Positions 1 to 6,941 of a DNA stretch of 9,956 nt are shown piece by piece; position 1 is the first letter of the stretch; the number at the start of each line of letters is the position of its first letter. This DNA comes from an uncultured Roseburia sp. (lineage in GTDB: Bacteria; Bacillota; Clostridia; Lachnospirales; Lachnospiraceae): assembly GCA_947384095.1 (NCBI GenBank), contig CANDFU010000033.1, forward strand, positions 1-9,956. The letters run 5' to 3'. The translations under genes were made by a program, and so were the position numbers. Under the pieces are notes generated by a model. The model was not told the origin of the DNA and searched no databases. It saw only the letters and a program-made list of their open reading frames with translations.

Positions 1-428
1 CCTACGGCGAGACCGTGAAAAATAAATTTAAGAAAAAAACGCCGAAAGCGATGGGCTATTATACCGTAAAAGTCACATTTAAAAAAGCCTACAAAAACCG
101 GGGCACACGGATGCTTCCTTTCAGCATCACACCGAAGGCACCGACCCTCACAAGCGCAAAAATTGTAAAAAATAAATCCTTAAAAATCACCTGGAAAAAA
201 GTGCCGAAAGCCAGCGGATATACTGTGTGGCTGGTTCCCGCCGACTATCACGGCGGATATCACACCACAATCAAAAAAAACGCATCCTCCTGTTCGATTG
301 CACTGAGCAATATCTCACCGGGAGAATATTACGTGTACGTCATGGCCTACACAAAACTAAAGGGAAAACAGATCTCCGGATCCCCGTCAAACCATCTGAC
401 CATTACCGTGACAAAGCAGGGAAAGTGA
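1..428 (+). CDS. C-terminal part of a fibronectin-III/Ig-like surface protein (5' partial)
   Basis: The frame is open from base 3 to the TGA at 426-428 and runs off the left edge, so this is the tail of a longer protein; about 141 residues are visible. A GTG at 15 lies mid-domain and has no convincing ribosome site, so I do not take it as the start. The first ~35 residues look like the end of one beta-sandwich repeat (YTVKVTFK, then FSITPKAPTL). A second module follows with a typical clostridial FN3 pattern: a lysine-rich KSLKITWKKV strand, an ASGYTVW strand, and GEYYVYVMAYT before the end. Such modules occur in secreted or wall-anchored proteins. No sortase motif or transmembrane anchor is present at the C-terminus, so any anchor must be upstream. 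Family assignment comes from pattern recognition only; the ligand or enzyme activity cannot be inferred. Confidence 0.7.
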   Translation, partial: YGETVKNKFKKKTPKAMGYYTVKVTFKKAYKNRGTRMLPFSITPKAPTLTSAKIVKNKSLKITWKKVPKASGYTVWLVPADYHGGYHTTIKKNASSCSIALSNISPGEYYVYVMAYTKLKGKQISGSPSNHLTITVTKQGK

Positions 429-443
429 TTCCTTGAGCCGGGC

Positions 444-459
444 AGGGACTAATTTCCCT
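444..459. repeat. Small hairpin flanking the tandem repeat, variant of the repeat's spacer hairpin
   Basis: AGGGA (444-448) pairs with TCCCT (455-459) around the loop CTAATT. It resembles the spacer hairpin of the downstream repeats (AGGA, loop CGCAATT, TCCT) with a changed but still paired stem. It therefore looks like the left boundary element of the array that starts at 473. Confidence 0.45.
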
Positions 460-472
460 CTGCGTACATAGG

Positions 473-600
473 AAAGAATCCGGCTTTGCCGGATTCTCCG
501 CCTGCGGCGGGTCGCTTTTGCGACGCATTTCTTCTCCGACGCAGTGCGATCCCGCCCGGAGGGCTTTTGCTTTATAGGACGCAATTTCCTATAAAGAAAC
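473..600 (+). repeat. Multi-hairpin intergenic repeat, copy A (128 bp)
   Basis: This is the first of two tandem copies. It holds a chain of inverted repeats. Hairpin 1 is GAATCCGGC/GCCGGATTC (476-484 and 488-496, loop TTT). Hairpin 2 is CCGCC/GGCGG with loop TGC. Hairpin 3 is GTCGC/GCGAC with loop TTTT. Hairpin 4 is CTCCG (534-538) with CGGAG (557-561), or alternatively the short GCCC-GGA-GGGC stem followed by TTTT. Hairpin 5 is a perfect 10-bp stem, 570-579 with 587-596, around CGCAATT. The unit length is not a multiple of three and frames shift between copies, so the long frames across it are not coding. Related copies lie at 601, 2527, 9412, 9539 and 9666. Confidence 0.9.
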
Positions 601-624
601 AAAGAATCCGGCTTTGCCGGATTC
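589..624 (-). terminator. Probable intrinsic terminator for the acetyltransferase gene, formed by repeat hairpin 1
   Basis: Read on the minus strand, the 9-bp GAATCCGGC/GCCGGATTC stem with an AAA loop (604-624) is followed by TTTGTTTCTTT, which is the form of a Rho-independent terminator. It lies about 75 bases past the stop codon of the GNAT gene. Copy A carries a second such stem further downstream at 476-496. Confidence 0.5.
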
Positions 625-697
625 TCCGCCTGCGGCGGGTCGCTTTTGCGACGCATTTCTTCTCCGACGCAGTGCGATCCTGCCCGGAGGGCTTTTG
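601..697 (+). repeat. Multi-hairpin intergenic repeat, copy B (truncated, 97 bp)
   Basis: Nearly identical to copy A up to the GGGCTTTTG block, then it stops. The spacer hairpin is missing and the next three bases are the stop codon of the acetyltransferase read on the other strand. Hairpin 1 is at 604-612 and 616-624. Copies A and B share the TTT loop in hairpin 1 and the GTCGC-TTTT-GCGAC hairpin, which distinguishes them from the copies near 9.4-9.8 kb. Confidence 0.9.
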
Positions 698-1303
698 TCA
701 TACCGGGCCATTCTGTTTCATTCTGCAGCTCATCTCATGCCACTGCTCCCCGCCCCAGGAAGAATCGGCGATTCCCTCGTCACGGAATCCCATTTTCTGA
801 TACATCTTAACCTTTGACGGCAGACAGGTCAGAAACGCAGTGCGCCTTCCCTTTTTACGCTCCCTGTCAAGATACCGACGCATCAGCTCCCCCGCCAGTC
901 CCTGTCGGCGGTATTCCGGAAGGACGTCCAGCCCCAGCAGCATCACGTTCTCACCGCACGGATCATACAGACCGGCGTCAGTAAAAAATTCATCCCTGAA
1001 AGATGCCTCATCTGTCGAAAGACCGTTTAAAAATCCCGCAATCTGCCCGGTCCGCCGATCGACTGCCACTAAAAACAATTCCGGCGCCTCAGCCACACGT
1101 TTGTGCATCATTTCTTTCGAACATGCCTCATTCGGCGGAAAACAGATCTGTTCAACCGTCGCGGCCTGCTCCGCTTCCTCAGCCCTGATGTCGCGAAATT
1201 CAAACCGTTCACACAGGTTTCTGCCCAAAAGAGATTCTTTCTCCAGGAACGCTCTTTCCTCCCGCTCTCCCGCCTGCGGCAGGAAACGATCTTTTTCTAT
1301 CAT
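698..1303 (-). CDS. GNAT-family N-acetyltransferase, AANAT-like
   Basis: A 201-residue protein with one GNAT fold, probably cytoplasmic, transferring acetyl from acetyl-CoA to an amine. The acetyl-CoA-binding motif A is clear: GLDVLPEYRRQGLAGELM at about 124-141, with the R/Q-x-x-G-x-A loop. Motif B is seen in KMYQKMGFRDEG at about 166-177. The segment CFPPNEACS (54-62) and the terminal GGEQWHEMSCRM resemble the arylalkylamine (serotonin) N-acetyltransferase branch of GNATs. The actual substrate is unknown and may be a polyamine or aromatic amine. The ATG at 1303 has a GGAAGGAG ribosome site about 8 bases upstream. The N-terminal ~35 residues precede the domain and are charged. The gene is divergent from asnA, and its stop codon directly touches repeat copy B. 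Confidence 0.85.
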   Translation of the reverse strand: MIEKDRFLPQAGEREERAFLEKESLLGRNLCERFEFRDIRAEEAEQAATVEQICFPPNEACSKEMMHKRVAEAPELFLVAVDRRTGQIAGFLNGLSTDEASFRDEFFTDAGLYDPCGENVMLLGLDVLPEYRRQGLAGELMRRYLDRERKKGRRTAFLTCLPSKVKMYQKMGFRDEGIADSSWGGEQWHEMSCRMKQNGPV

Positions 1304-1372
1304 ATACTTTCTCCTTCCTGTGGTTTCATCTGCCGTCCATGGCGTAACCGGCAGCAGATGGCAAATGTACCC

Positions 1373-1400
1373 GGTTTACGCGGGCCTGATGACCCGTCAA
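1373..1400 (-). promoter_or_regulatory. Weak candidate promoter for the acetyltransferase gene
   Basis: On the minus strand, TTGACG (1395-1400) matches five of six -35 positions. The hexamer at 16-base spacing, TAAACC (1373-1378), is a poor -10. This is the only -35-like site between the divergent genes that faces the GNAT gene. Confidence 0.25.
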
Positions 1401-1436
1401 TACTGCAAACTGCTGTTCCCTGCTTCCGATTCTCCC

Positions 1437-1464
1437 TTGAAAATCCGACTTCCTATGTTATAAT
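1437..1464 (+). promoter_or_regulatory. Sigma-A promoter of asnA
   Basis: TTGAAA (1437-1442) and a consensus TATAAT (1459-1464) are separated by 16 bases. A TG at 1456-1457 makes an extended -10. Transcription should begin near 1471, giving a leader of about 35 bases, too short for a T-box or other large riboswitch. Confidence 0.85.
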
Positions 1465-1474
1465 AGACAGGATC

Positions 1475-1488
1475 GGCGCCCAGGCGCC
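1475..1488 (+). other. GC-rich hairpin in the asnA 5' leader
   Basis: GGCGCC-CA-GGCGCC is a perfect inverted repeat located just after the predicted transcription start and six bases before the GGAG (1494-1497) of the asnA ribosome site. It could stabilise the 5' end or bind a regulator; nothing here shows which. Confidence 0.4.
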
Positions 1489-1505
1489 AGAGAGGAGAAT
1501 AACAT

Positions 1506-2516
1506 ATGGAACAATTGATCATACCCGGCGATTACCGCTCCGAATTAAACCTGCACGACACGCAGCTCGCCATCAAGACCGTAAAAGATTTTTTTCAGGG
1601 CCTCCTGGCACTGCGTCTGAATCTGACCCGTGTGTCCGCGCCGCTTTTCGTGGATCCCGCATCGGGCCTTAACGATAACTTAAACGGGGTGGAGCGGCCG
1701 GTCGCTTTTGACATCAAAGAACAGAACGGCCGCATCGCAGAGGTCGTACACTCCCTCGCCAAGTGGAAACGGTCTGCGCTGAAAAAATATGGCTTCAGCT
1801 GTGGAGAAGGGCTCTACACCGACATGAACGCCATCCGCCGCGACGAGGTGACGGACAACATTCACTCCATTTTCGTGGACCAGTGGGATTGGGAAAAGAT
1901 TATACGCAGAGAAGACCGCAATATCGAAACATTGAAAGAAACCGTCCGCATTGTCTATAAGTGTCTGCGGAAGACAGAGAAATACATGGCGGTCCAGTAT
2001 GATTACATCGAAGAAATCCTGCCGCAGGACATCTATTTTATCTCAACGCAGCAGCTCCTCCAGCTTTACCCAGACGCGACGCCGAAAGAGCGGGAATACC
2101 GCATTTCAAAGGAAAAAGGCGCCGTCTGTATTATGCAGATCGGCGACGCTCTCGAAAACGGCAAGCCGCACGACGGCCGTGCGCCGGACTATGACGACTG
2201 GTCGTTAAACGCCGATATCATCGTTTACTATCCGGTGCTCGACATTGCGCTCGAACTCTCTTCCATGGGGATCCGCGTCGACAGAACCGCTCTCCTCGCC
2301 CAGTTAAAAAAAGCCGGCTGCGAAGAACGGGCTGTACTGCCGTTCCAGAGAGCCATCATCGAAGAGGAACTGCCCTGCACGATCGGCGGCGGCATCGGCC
2401 AGTCACGCATCTGCATGTTTTTCTTACGAAAAGCCCACATCGGTGAAGTGCAGTCGTCCCTCTGGCCGGATGAAGTGATGACTGCCTGCGAAACAAAAGG
2501 CGTCCGGCTGCTCTGA
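1506..2516 (+). CDS. asnA: Aspartate-ammonia ligase (asparagine synthetase A)
   Basis: This 336-residue protein matches the usual AsnA length (about 330-340). AsnA makes asparagine from aspartate, ammonia and ATP, with AMP and pyrophosphate released, in the cytosol. The fold is related to class II aspartyl/asparaginyl-tRNA synthetases. Family-specific blocks are present throughout: TRVSAPLFVD (41-50), SGLNDNLNGVERPVAFDI (53-70), VHSLAKWKR (81-89), YTDMNAIRRDE (104-114), VDQWDWEK (124-131) and the motif-3-like nucleotide-binding GGGIGQSR (294-301). The ATG at 1506 has AGGAG eight bases upstream and a strong promoter. The gene is monocistronic and converges on the S1 gene, with a repeat copy between them. 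No truncation or frameshift is seen. Confidence 0.97.
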   Translation: MEQLIIPGDYRSELNLHDTQLAIKTVKDFFQGLLALRLNLTRVSAPLFVDPASGLNDNLNGVERPVAFDIKEQNGRIAEVVHSLAKWKRSALKKYGFSCGEGLYTDMNAIRRDEVTDNIHSIFVDQWDWEKIIRREDRNIETLKETVRIVYKCLRKTEKYMAVQYDYIEEILPQDIYFISTQQLLQLYPDATPKEREYRISKEKGAVCIMQIGDALENGKPHDGRAPDYDDWSLNADIIVYYPVLDIALELSSMGIRVDRTALLAQLKKAGCEERAVLPFQRAIIEEELPCTIGGGIGQSRICMFFLRKAHIGEVQSSLWPDEVMTACETKGVRLL

Positions 2517-2524
2517 TGCATCCG

Positions 2525-2551
2525 TTAAAAGAATCCTGCGGGGCAGGATTC
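2525..2551 (-). terminator. Probable intrinsic terminator of the S1-domain gene
   Basis: On the minus strand a 9-bp GC-containing stem with a three-base loop (2531-2551) is followed by TTTTAA. It is hairpin 1 of repeat copy C and sits about 75 bases after the stop codon of the S1 gene. Confidence 0.6.
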
Positions 2552-2616
2552 TCCGCCTGCGGCGGGCCGCTTTGGCGACGTACTTCTTCTCCGCCGCAGC
2601 GCGGTCCCGCCCGCAG
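2527..2616 (+). repeat. Multi-hairpin intergenic repeat, copy C (diverged, single)
   Basis: A lone, more diverged copy lies between the convergent ends of asnA and the S1 gene. Hairpin 1 is retained with changed bases on both arms: GAATCCTGC (2531-2539) with GCAGGATTC (2543-2551). The CTCCGCCTGCGGCGG block is identical to the other copies. The inner stem CCGC/GCGG (2594-2597 and 2601-2604) is one base pair longer than in copy A. The 10-bp spacer hairpin is absent. Confidence 0.8.
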
Positions 2617-2624
2617 TTGTTTAC

Positions 2625-3527
2625 TTAGTCAAATTTCAATCCCGCCAGAAGGGATCCCAGGCTTGTCCCCATCGGCTCACGGCTGGTATACGCACCGAGA
2701 TCCTGCACTCCCCCGGTATCGATCATCTCTTCCTCCAGTGCTTTCATGCTCAGGCTGATCTTATTGTCGTTCGTATTGAGCACCTTCACTTTTACCTTCT
2801 GTCCTTCTTTCAATACCTCGGAAGGCTTGCCAATCCGGCGCGCGCAGATCTGGGAGATATGCACAAGTCCGCTCAGCCCGTTTCCAAGACTGACAAAGGC
2901 GCCGTAAGGCATCAGTGATTCCACGGTTCCCTCCATCACAGTTCCCGGCGCAATCATCGAAATCCTGTGGCTGCGCTCCTGTTCCTGGTTCTCACGCGCA
3001 ACCGCTTTGCCGGATAAAACCAGCTTTCCCTTCTCCTTATCCACTGTGATCACGCGGACATCAATTTCCTTTCCAATCCAGGCATTCGTATCCTCCACAT
3101 AATCCAGCGAAAGCTGGGAGGCAGGGATAAAGGCGCGTATTCCCTTAAGATTTGCCACCACGCCGCTCTTTACGCTCTCTTTTATGCGCACTTTTACCGT
3201 GGTTTTCGCCTCAAGCATCTCTTTTAATTCTTCCCAGGCCATCTGCTCATCGGCCTCTTTCCGCGAAAGCAAAATATTGCCCTGGCCGTCATCTGTCTTT
3301 ATGACGGTCGCCTCGATGACGTCCCCCGGATGAATCTGCTCCGCCGCGGAAAAATCCGGGTCGTTGCTCAGTTCCGCCATCTTAATGACGCCCTGCGCAT
3401 AGTATTTTAAATCGAGCGTGACTTCCTCTTCCCCCACGTCAATCACCGTACCCGAAATCACATCCCCCTCGCTGATCCGGCGGAAGGATGCCTCCAGTTC
3501 GTCCTTGTAATCTTCCATTGTTTCCAT
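2625..3527 (-). CDS. S1 RNA-binding domain protein with three S1 domains (ribosomal protein S1-like)
   Basis: A 300-residue cytoplasmic RNA-binding protein. Three S1/OB-fold domains are visible at roughly 20-90, 107-176 and 194-263. The third is the most canonical (GTVESLMPYGAFVSLGNGLSG then LVHISQI), while the first two resemble the degenerate N-terminal repeats of bacterial S1. A short tail follows, ending TSLGSLLAGLKFD. E. coli S1 has six domains; shorter forms are normal in Firmicutes and bind mRNA, but need not be essential. The start was set at the ATG at 3527 because GGAGG lies six bases upstream; the open frame continues upstream into the leader without family-like sequence. The gene lies 151 bases after the kinase gene on the same strand, in a structured leader. 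Confidence 0.9.
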   Translation of the reverse strand: METMEDYKDELEASFRRISEGDVISGTVIDVGEEEVTLDLKYYAQGVIKMAELSNDPDFSAAEQIHPGDVIEATVIKTDDGQGNILLSRKEADEQMAWEELKEMLEAKTTVKVRIKESVKSGVVANLKGIRAFIPASQLSLDYVEDTNAWIGKEIDVRVITVDKEKGKLVLSGKAVARENQEQERSHRISMIAPGTVMEGTVESLMPYGAFVSLGNGLSGLVHISQICARRIGKPSEVLKEGQKVKVKVLNTNDNKISLSMKALEEEMIDTGGVQDLGAYTSREPMGTSLGSLLAGLKFD

Positions 3528-3680
3528 GTGTACCTCCATACGCACACGATTTTTATGCATTTCAGTCTTATGCGTGTGCGCACAAAACCGGGATTGAAAA
3601 TTATTATTTTCAATCTGAAACTTCTGGTTCCTTTTTCCGCAGACTATGCGGGGACTGCAGCTCTCAGCCCCCGCATAGTC
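3528..3680 (-). promoter_or_regulatory. Hairpin-rich leader of the S1-domain gene
   Basis: Three inverted repeats lie between the kinase stop and the S1 start. A 12-bp stem GACTATGCGGGG (3642-3653) pairs with 3669-3680 and overlaps the kinase stop codon. A perfect 10-bp AT-rich stem pairs 3592-3601 with 3606-3615. An 8-bp stem CGCACACG (3541-3548) pairs with CGTGTGCG (3573-3580) and ends a few bases before the ribosome site at 3532-3536. None has a clear U-tract on the minus strand, so they are not standard terminators. They could attenuate read-through from the kinase gene or control S1 translation. I found no strong promoter inside. Confidence 0.5.
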
Positions 3681-6060
3681 ACTCGCTCCTTTTGATTGTA
3701 CCACATTTCCACTGGATTACAACCTTGAATAAATCTCCGTCCACTTCAACATATAATTTTCCGCCCTGCGCCTCGGTAAAACTTTTGGCAATTGCAAGGC
3801 CAAGCCCCGATCCCTCCGTGTTTCTTGAGGCGTCCCCGCGCACAAACCGCTCCGTAATCTCATCCGTATCAAAATCCAGCTCCGCAGCCGACATATTTTT
3901 GATCGCAATCTCCACGATCCCCTCCGTCTCCTGCTGCATTGCAACGGCCGTGTCCATTGCCTGCCCGGCATGTTCATAAGCGCCGCCGTATCCGGCCGCA
4001 GCCTCCGGAAGCACTCTCACTTCCACATAAACGCGACTTTCCGGCATGGCATATTTTGCGACATTGACAAACAGATTTTCAAAAATGCGATACGTCTTCT
4101 GATTGTCAAGCATTACTATAACCTTTTCCTCCGGAACGTTCCAGCGCAGCTTCAGTCCCGCCTCCGCAAACTTCTCCGCATACTCGATGCTGACCTGTTT
4201 TAAAAGGTTCACCACATCCAGCTCCATGCGCTGAAAAATAATATTATTGCTCGTCACCTTGCTGACCTCAAAGAGATCGTCGATCAGCACCCGGAGGCGC
4301 AACGCTTTCTGCTCCAGCGTCCCGATATAAGAACGGCGTTCTTCCTCCGTGATATCTTCTTTCTTCAGCAACGCGATATATGTCGTTATCGCTGTCAGCG
4401 GCGTTTTCAGATCATGCGAGACATTTGTGATCAGCTCCGTCTTCATCCGCTGGCTTCTGACTTCATCGTCCACCGCCCGCTTAAATCCGTACCGGATTTT
4501 TCCAAGCTCCGCTTTAAACGGTTCAAAAATACCCAGATCTTCGGGAATCTCTGTCTCCAGATCTCCCTGCGCGATTCTTCCCACTCCCCGGAGCAGTTTC
4601 TGGTAATCCGTGCTGCACTTGTCATAATATTTTTTTATAAGGTAAAAAAGCCCCGCCGAGTATACCGCCAGCGCAAACGTCCCAAAAAACCACATAATCG
4701 AACAGACTGAAAGAACGATAAAGTTAATCACAACAATTTTTACAATCGTCTTTGTTGATCTTTCACTGAAATCGATATGTTCTACCTCCCTCCTCAGCCG
4801 GTCGGATTTCGTTTTCAGCCAGGGAAAAATCTGATAAATATAGCTGTACTGCCGGATGTATTCCCGCAATCCCAGCGTAAACACCGGGCGCAGAAACCGC
4901 AGCGACAGATACCATACTGCGTAAACCAGAAAAAGCACCGCCCCGTCCGTAAGAATATCCGCAATTGTGGAAAACATCTCCTTTCCGGTAAGACTCTGCC
5001 AGAGCACAGAATAACTCATCATAAATTTATATTTCCAGATCATCTCCGTCAGCGCGTTCGACATCCCAAGCACGGTGCAGAACCCGATAACCGCCGCCTC
5101 CATCACATACCAGTTCCCGGGACGCCGCATCGTGATTTCTTCTTTCCAGACTTTTTTACTTGTCATCGAGAGCATCAGGACAAAAATCAGAAGAAATATA
5201 GCCCCGAAGAGGAAACCAGCCCCCGCATCCGAGTAAATATGCTGGAGATTGGCATACCCCACGCCGGACTCCAGATAAGGCCAGACGGTATATTCCCCTG
5301 TGTCAGGGTCTGTCTGCTCCACAACAGATATCTGATATCCGGACGACGCCGGCACTCCATAGACAACCGTAAAGTCTTTCAGCCCCCCGGCCTCAAAACT
5401 GATCTCCGTACCGGCCCATGTCGCATCCAGCCCGTTCCAGATTTTACTGTCACGGTCTATACTTCCGAGCACCTTGATCACCTGGTCTCCCAGATCACTG
5501 CCGCTGTAAATATAAGGAATGGACATCGCTCCGCTCTCATCAAACTTCAGCACAAAAAAATCGTTATAGTATCCGGCCAGCTTTTCCATCTCCGCGCTTT
5601 TTTCGGGATAAAGGACCGCATTTTCCAGCGCATGGCTCGTATTCTTCTCATACGCCCCTTCTCCGAGCACCACACAGTAATCAATATTCTGACGGTATGG
5701 CTCAAACTCCTCCGAGAGGCTCTCTAACAGTTCGTCTCCCTGATGCCAGAACGCCTCCTGTTGTTCAAGATCCTCATCGACGCCATCGACGATCTCCAGA
5801 TACCGCTTTGCACCTTCATTCCCGCCCTGTCGGCGTACCGTTTCGAGGTCCAGCACATAGCAACCCTCATACAGGTGCCTTAAAAGATCTCTGTCCGGAC
5901 TTTTTTTCTCTTCCTCTTCTGTTTTTAAACTTTCGACGCCTGCGCGCGCTCTCTGATTGACACCTGGAAAAAAACACAGCGTGACCGCCGAAGCGACCAG
6001 CAGAGCCGACGTCACTATCCTGATTCTCATCTCATGGCTGTTTTTCGATTTTATATCCAA
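3679..6060 (-). CDS. Large multi-spanning sensor histidine kinase
   Basis: A 793-residue membrane kinase, partner of the adjacent response regulator. A transmembrane segment at about 12-31 is followed by an extracellular domain (about 35-275). Further membrane segments lie near 280-298, 318-338, 365-388 and 438-475. A HAMP-like linker (about 480-540) leads to the dimerisation domain NVSHDLKTPLT, with phospho-acceptor His549. The catalytic domain has the N box ENLFVNVAKYA (661-671) and the G box GSGLGLAIA (750-758). The DxGxG box is degenerate (KNMSAAELDF), as in related clostridial kinases. An Ala/Gly-rich stretch of about 30 residues (684-713) interrupts the catalytic domain. The start is uncertain: TTG at 6060 overlaps the regulator by 29 bases; ATG at 6030 lies one base after its stop. 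The N-terminal wording favours 6060. The signal is unknown. Confidence 0.9.
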   Translation of the reverse strand: MDIKSKNSHEMRIRIVTSALLVASAVTLCFFPGVNQRARAGVESLKTEEEEKKSPDRDLLRHLYEGCYVLDLETVRRQGGNEGAKRYLEIVDGVDEDLEQQEAFWHQGDELLESLSEEFEPYRQNIDYCVVLGEGAYEKNTSHALENAVLYPEKSAEMEKLAGYYNDFFVLKFDESGAMSIPYIYSGSDLGDQVIKVLGSIDRDSKIWNGLDATWAGTEISFEAGGLKDFTVVYGVPASSGYQISVVEQTDPDTGEYTVWPYLESGVGYANLQHIYSDAGAGFLFGAIFLLIFVLMLSMTSKKVWKEEITMRRPGNWYVMEAAVIGFCTVLGMSNALTEMIWKYKFMMSYSVLWQSLTGKEMFSTIADILTDGAVLFLVYAVWYLSLRFLRPVFTLGLREYIRQYSYIYQIFPWLKTKSDRLRREVEHIDFSERSTKTIVKIVVINFIVLSVCSIMWFFGTFALAVYSAGLFYLIKKYYDKCSTDYQKLLRGVGRIAQGDLETEIPEDLGIFEPFKAELGKIRYGFKRAVDDEVRSQRMKTELITNVSHDLKTPLTAITTYIALLKKEDITEEERRSYIGTLEQKALRLRVLIDDLFEVSKVTSNNIIFQRMELDVVNLLKQVSIEYAEKFAEAGLKLRWNVPEEKVIVMLDNQKTYRIFENLFVNVAKYAMPESRVYVEVRVLPEAAAGYGGAYEHAGQAMDTAVAMQQETEGIVEIAIKNMSAAELDFDTDEITERFVRGDASRNTEGSGLGLAIAKSFTEAQGGKLYVEVDGDLFKVVIQWKCGTIKRSE

Positions 6061-6739
6061 CGCCCCACACCACCTTTAAATATTTCGGTTCTTTCGGGTT
6101 GATCTCTATCTTCCCCCGAATGTTTCTGACATGTACCATAATCGTGTCCGTATTGACTGCTTTTTCATTCCAGACGCGCTCATAAATCTCCTCCGCTGAA
6201 TAAACTCTTCCCGGATTTTTGATCAGAAGAGCCAGAATCTTAAATTCGATCGGCGTCATTTCCACCTGTTTTCCGTCCACATAAACCTCAACGGTGTCTT
6301 CATTGAGCTCCAGCCCTCCGATCACGTGCACGCGGTCATCGGGCGCGCTCTGCGCCCCCTTGTTGGAAAAACGCAGATACCGGCGGAGCTGGGAATTGAC
6401 ACGCGCCATCAGTTCCAGCGGCGTAAACGGCTTTGTGACGTAATCGTCCGCCCCGATATTAAGGCCGATCACCTTATCCGTCTCCTCCGATTTTGCGGAA
6501 AGCATAATCACCGGAAATTCATATTTCTCCCGCAATTTCAGCGTCATTGTGACGCCGTCCATCCGCGGCATCATAATATCCACAATCGCGAGATGAATCT
6601 CATTCTTTTCAATCACGGCCAGCCCCTCTAAGCCATCCGCCGCCTTGAACACATTATAATTCTGGCTTTTTAAGAAAATCTCAATGCCCTCCCGTATTTC
6701 CTTGTCATCCTCCACGATAAGTATGTTGTACTGTTCCAT
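6032..6739 (-). CDS. OmpR/PhoB-family response regulator
   Basis: A 235-residue DNA-binding regulator. The receiver domain (about 1-118) has the acidic pair E10-D11-D12, phospho-acceptor Asp54 in VDIMMPRMDG, Ser81 and Lys103 in YVTKPF. A winged-helix output domain (about 135-234) carries the usual MTPIEFKILALL, AEEIYERVW and DTIMVHVRNIRGKIE helices and ends in the WGVGYKIEK hairpin. The start is the ATG at 6739, preceded by AAGGAG at seven bases; the longer open frame upstream is not family-like. It is transcribed with the kinase, whose coding region overlaps or nearly abuts it. The 102-bp duplication lies upstream and probably within its transcript. Target genes cannot be inferred. Confidence 0.95.
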   Translation of the reverse strand: MEQYNILIVEDDKEIREGIEIFLKSQNYNVFKAADGLEGLAVIEKNEIHLAIVDIMMPRMDGVTMTLKLREKYEFPVIMLSAKSEETDKVIGLNIGADDYVTKPFTPLELMARVNSQLRRYLRFSNKGAQSAPDDRVHVIGGLELNEDTVEVYVDGKQVEMTPIEFKILALLIKNPGRVYSAEEIYERVWNEKAVNTDTIMVHVRNIRGKIEINPKEPKYLKVVWGVGYKIEKQP

Positions 6740-6784
6740 TGCGCGCTCCTTATGTCTGTTCTCTTTTTCGTCCCGTCCGCCAAA

Positions 6785-6886
6785 CCTCCGGCCGATGCGC
6801 ACAGCCCGCTTTCCGGGCCGGCGCCTGCACGGAGTCCGCAGCTGATGTGCGTACTCCTGATTGAAGTGTATCAGGCACTTTCACAG
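6785..6886. repeat. Perfect 102-bp direct repeat, copy 1
   Basis: This segment is identical to 6942-7043 and starts 157 bases before it. It contains nested inverted repeats: GCCCG/CGGGC around CTTTC, and CCTGAT/ATCAGG around TGAAGTGT flanked by GTG and CAC. It lies between the glycosyltransferase end and the response-regulator start, in a 315-bp stretch that has no gene. Confidence 0.95.
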
Positions 6887-6940
6887 GAAACCCTCATACC
6901 GGCCATCACATCCACATGTATCATGCAGGGTTTCCTGTGA
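6881..6940. repeat. 14-bp inverted repeat between the two 102-bp copies
   Basis: TCACAGGAAACCCT (6881-6894) is the exact reverse complement of 6927-6940, with a 32-base loop. The left arm overlaps the last six bases of direct-repeat copy 1; the right arm ends one base before copy 2. Confidence 0.85.
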
Positions 6941-6941
6941 G

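Noticed and set aside
473..697. CRISPR array
   Set aside because: The repeated units are directly adjacent, include their own hairpin spacer, and have no unique spacer sequences or cas genes nearby.
387..701. Minus-strand open frame of 104 residues, Arg/Lys-rich, across the tandem repeats
   Set aside because: It is a read-through of GC-rich hairpins. Unit lengths of 127-128 shift the frame between copies, and there is no ribosome site.
1465..1505. T-box or amino-acid riboswitch controlling asnA
   Set aside because: The predicted leader is only about 35 bases, far too short for a T-box, and no specifier or antiterminator element is visible.
3642..3680. Intrinsic terminator after the kinase gene
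   Set aside because: The 12-bp stem is strong, but the minus-strand sequence after it is purine-rich (TGCGGAAAAAGG) with no U-tract, so I list it only as a leader hairpin.
4777..5727. Plus-strand 316-residue open frame antisense to the kinase
   Set aside because: It lies fully within the kinase coding region, lacks a ribosome site, and has a composition typical of an antisense shadow.
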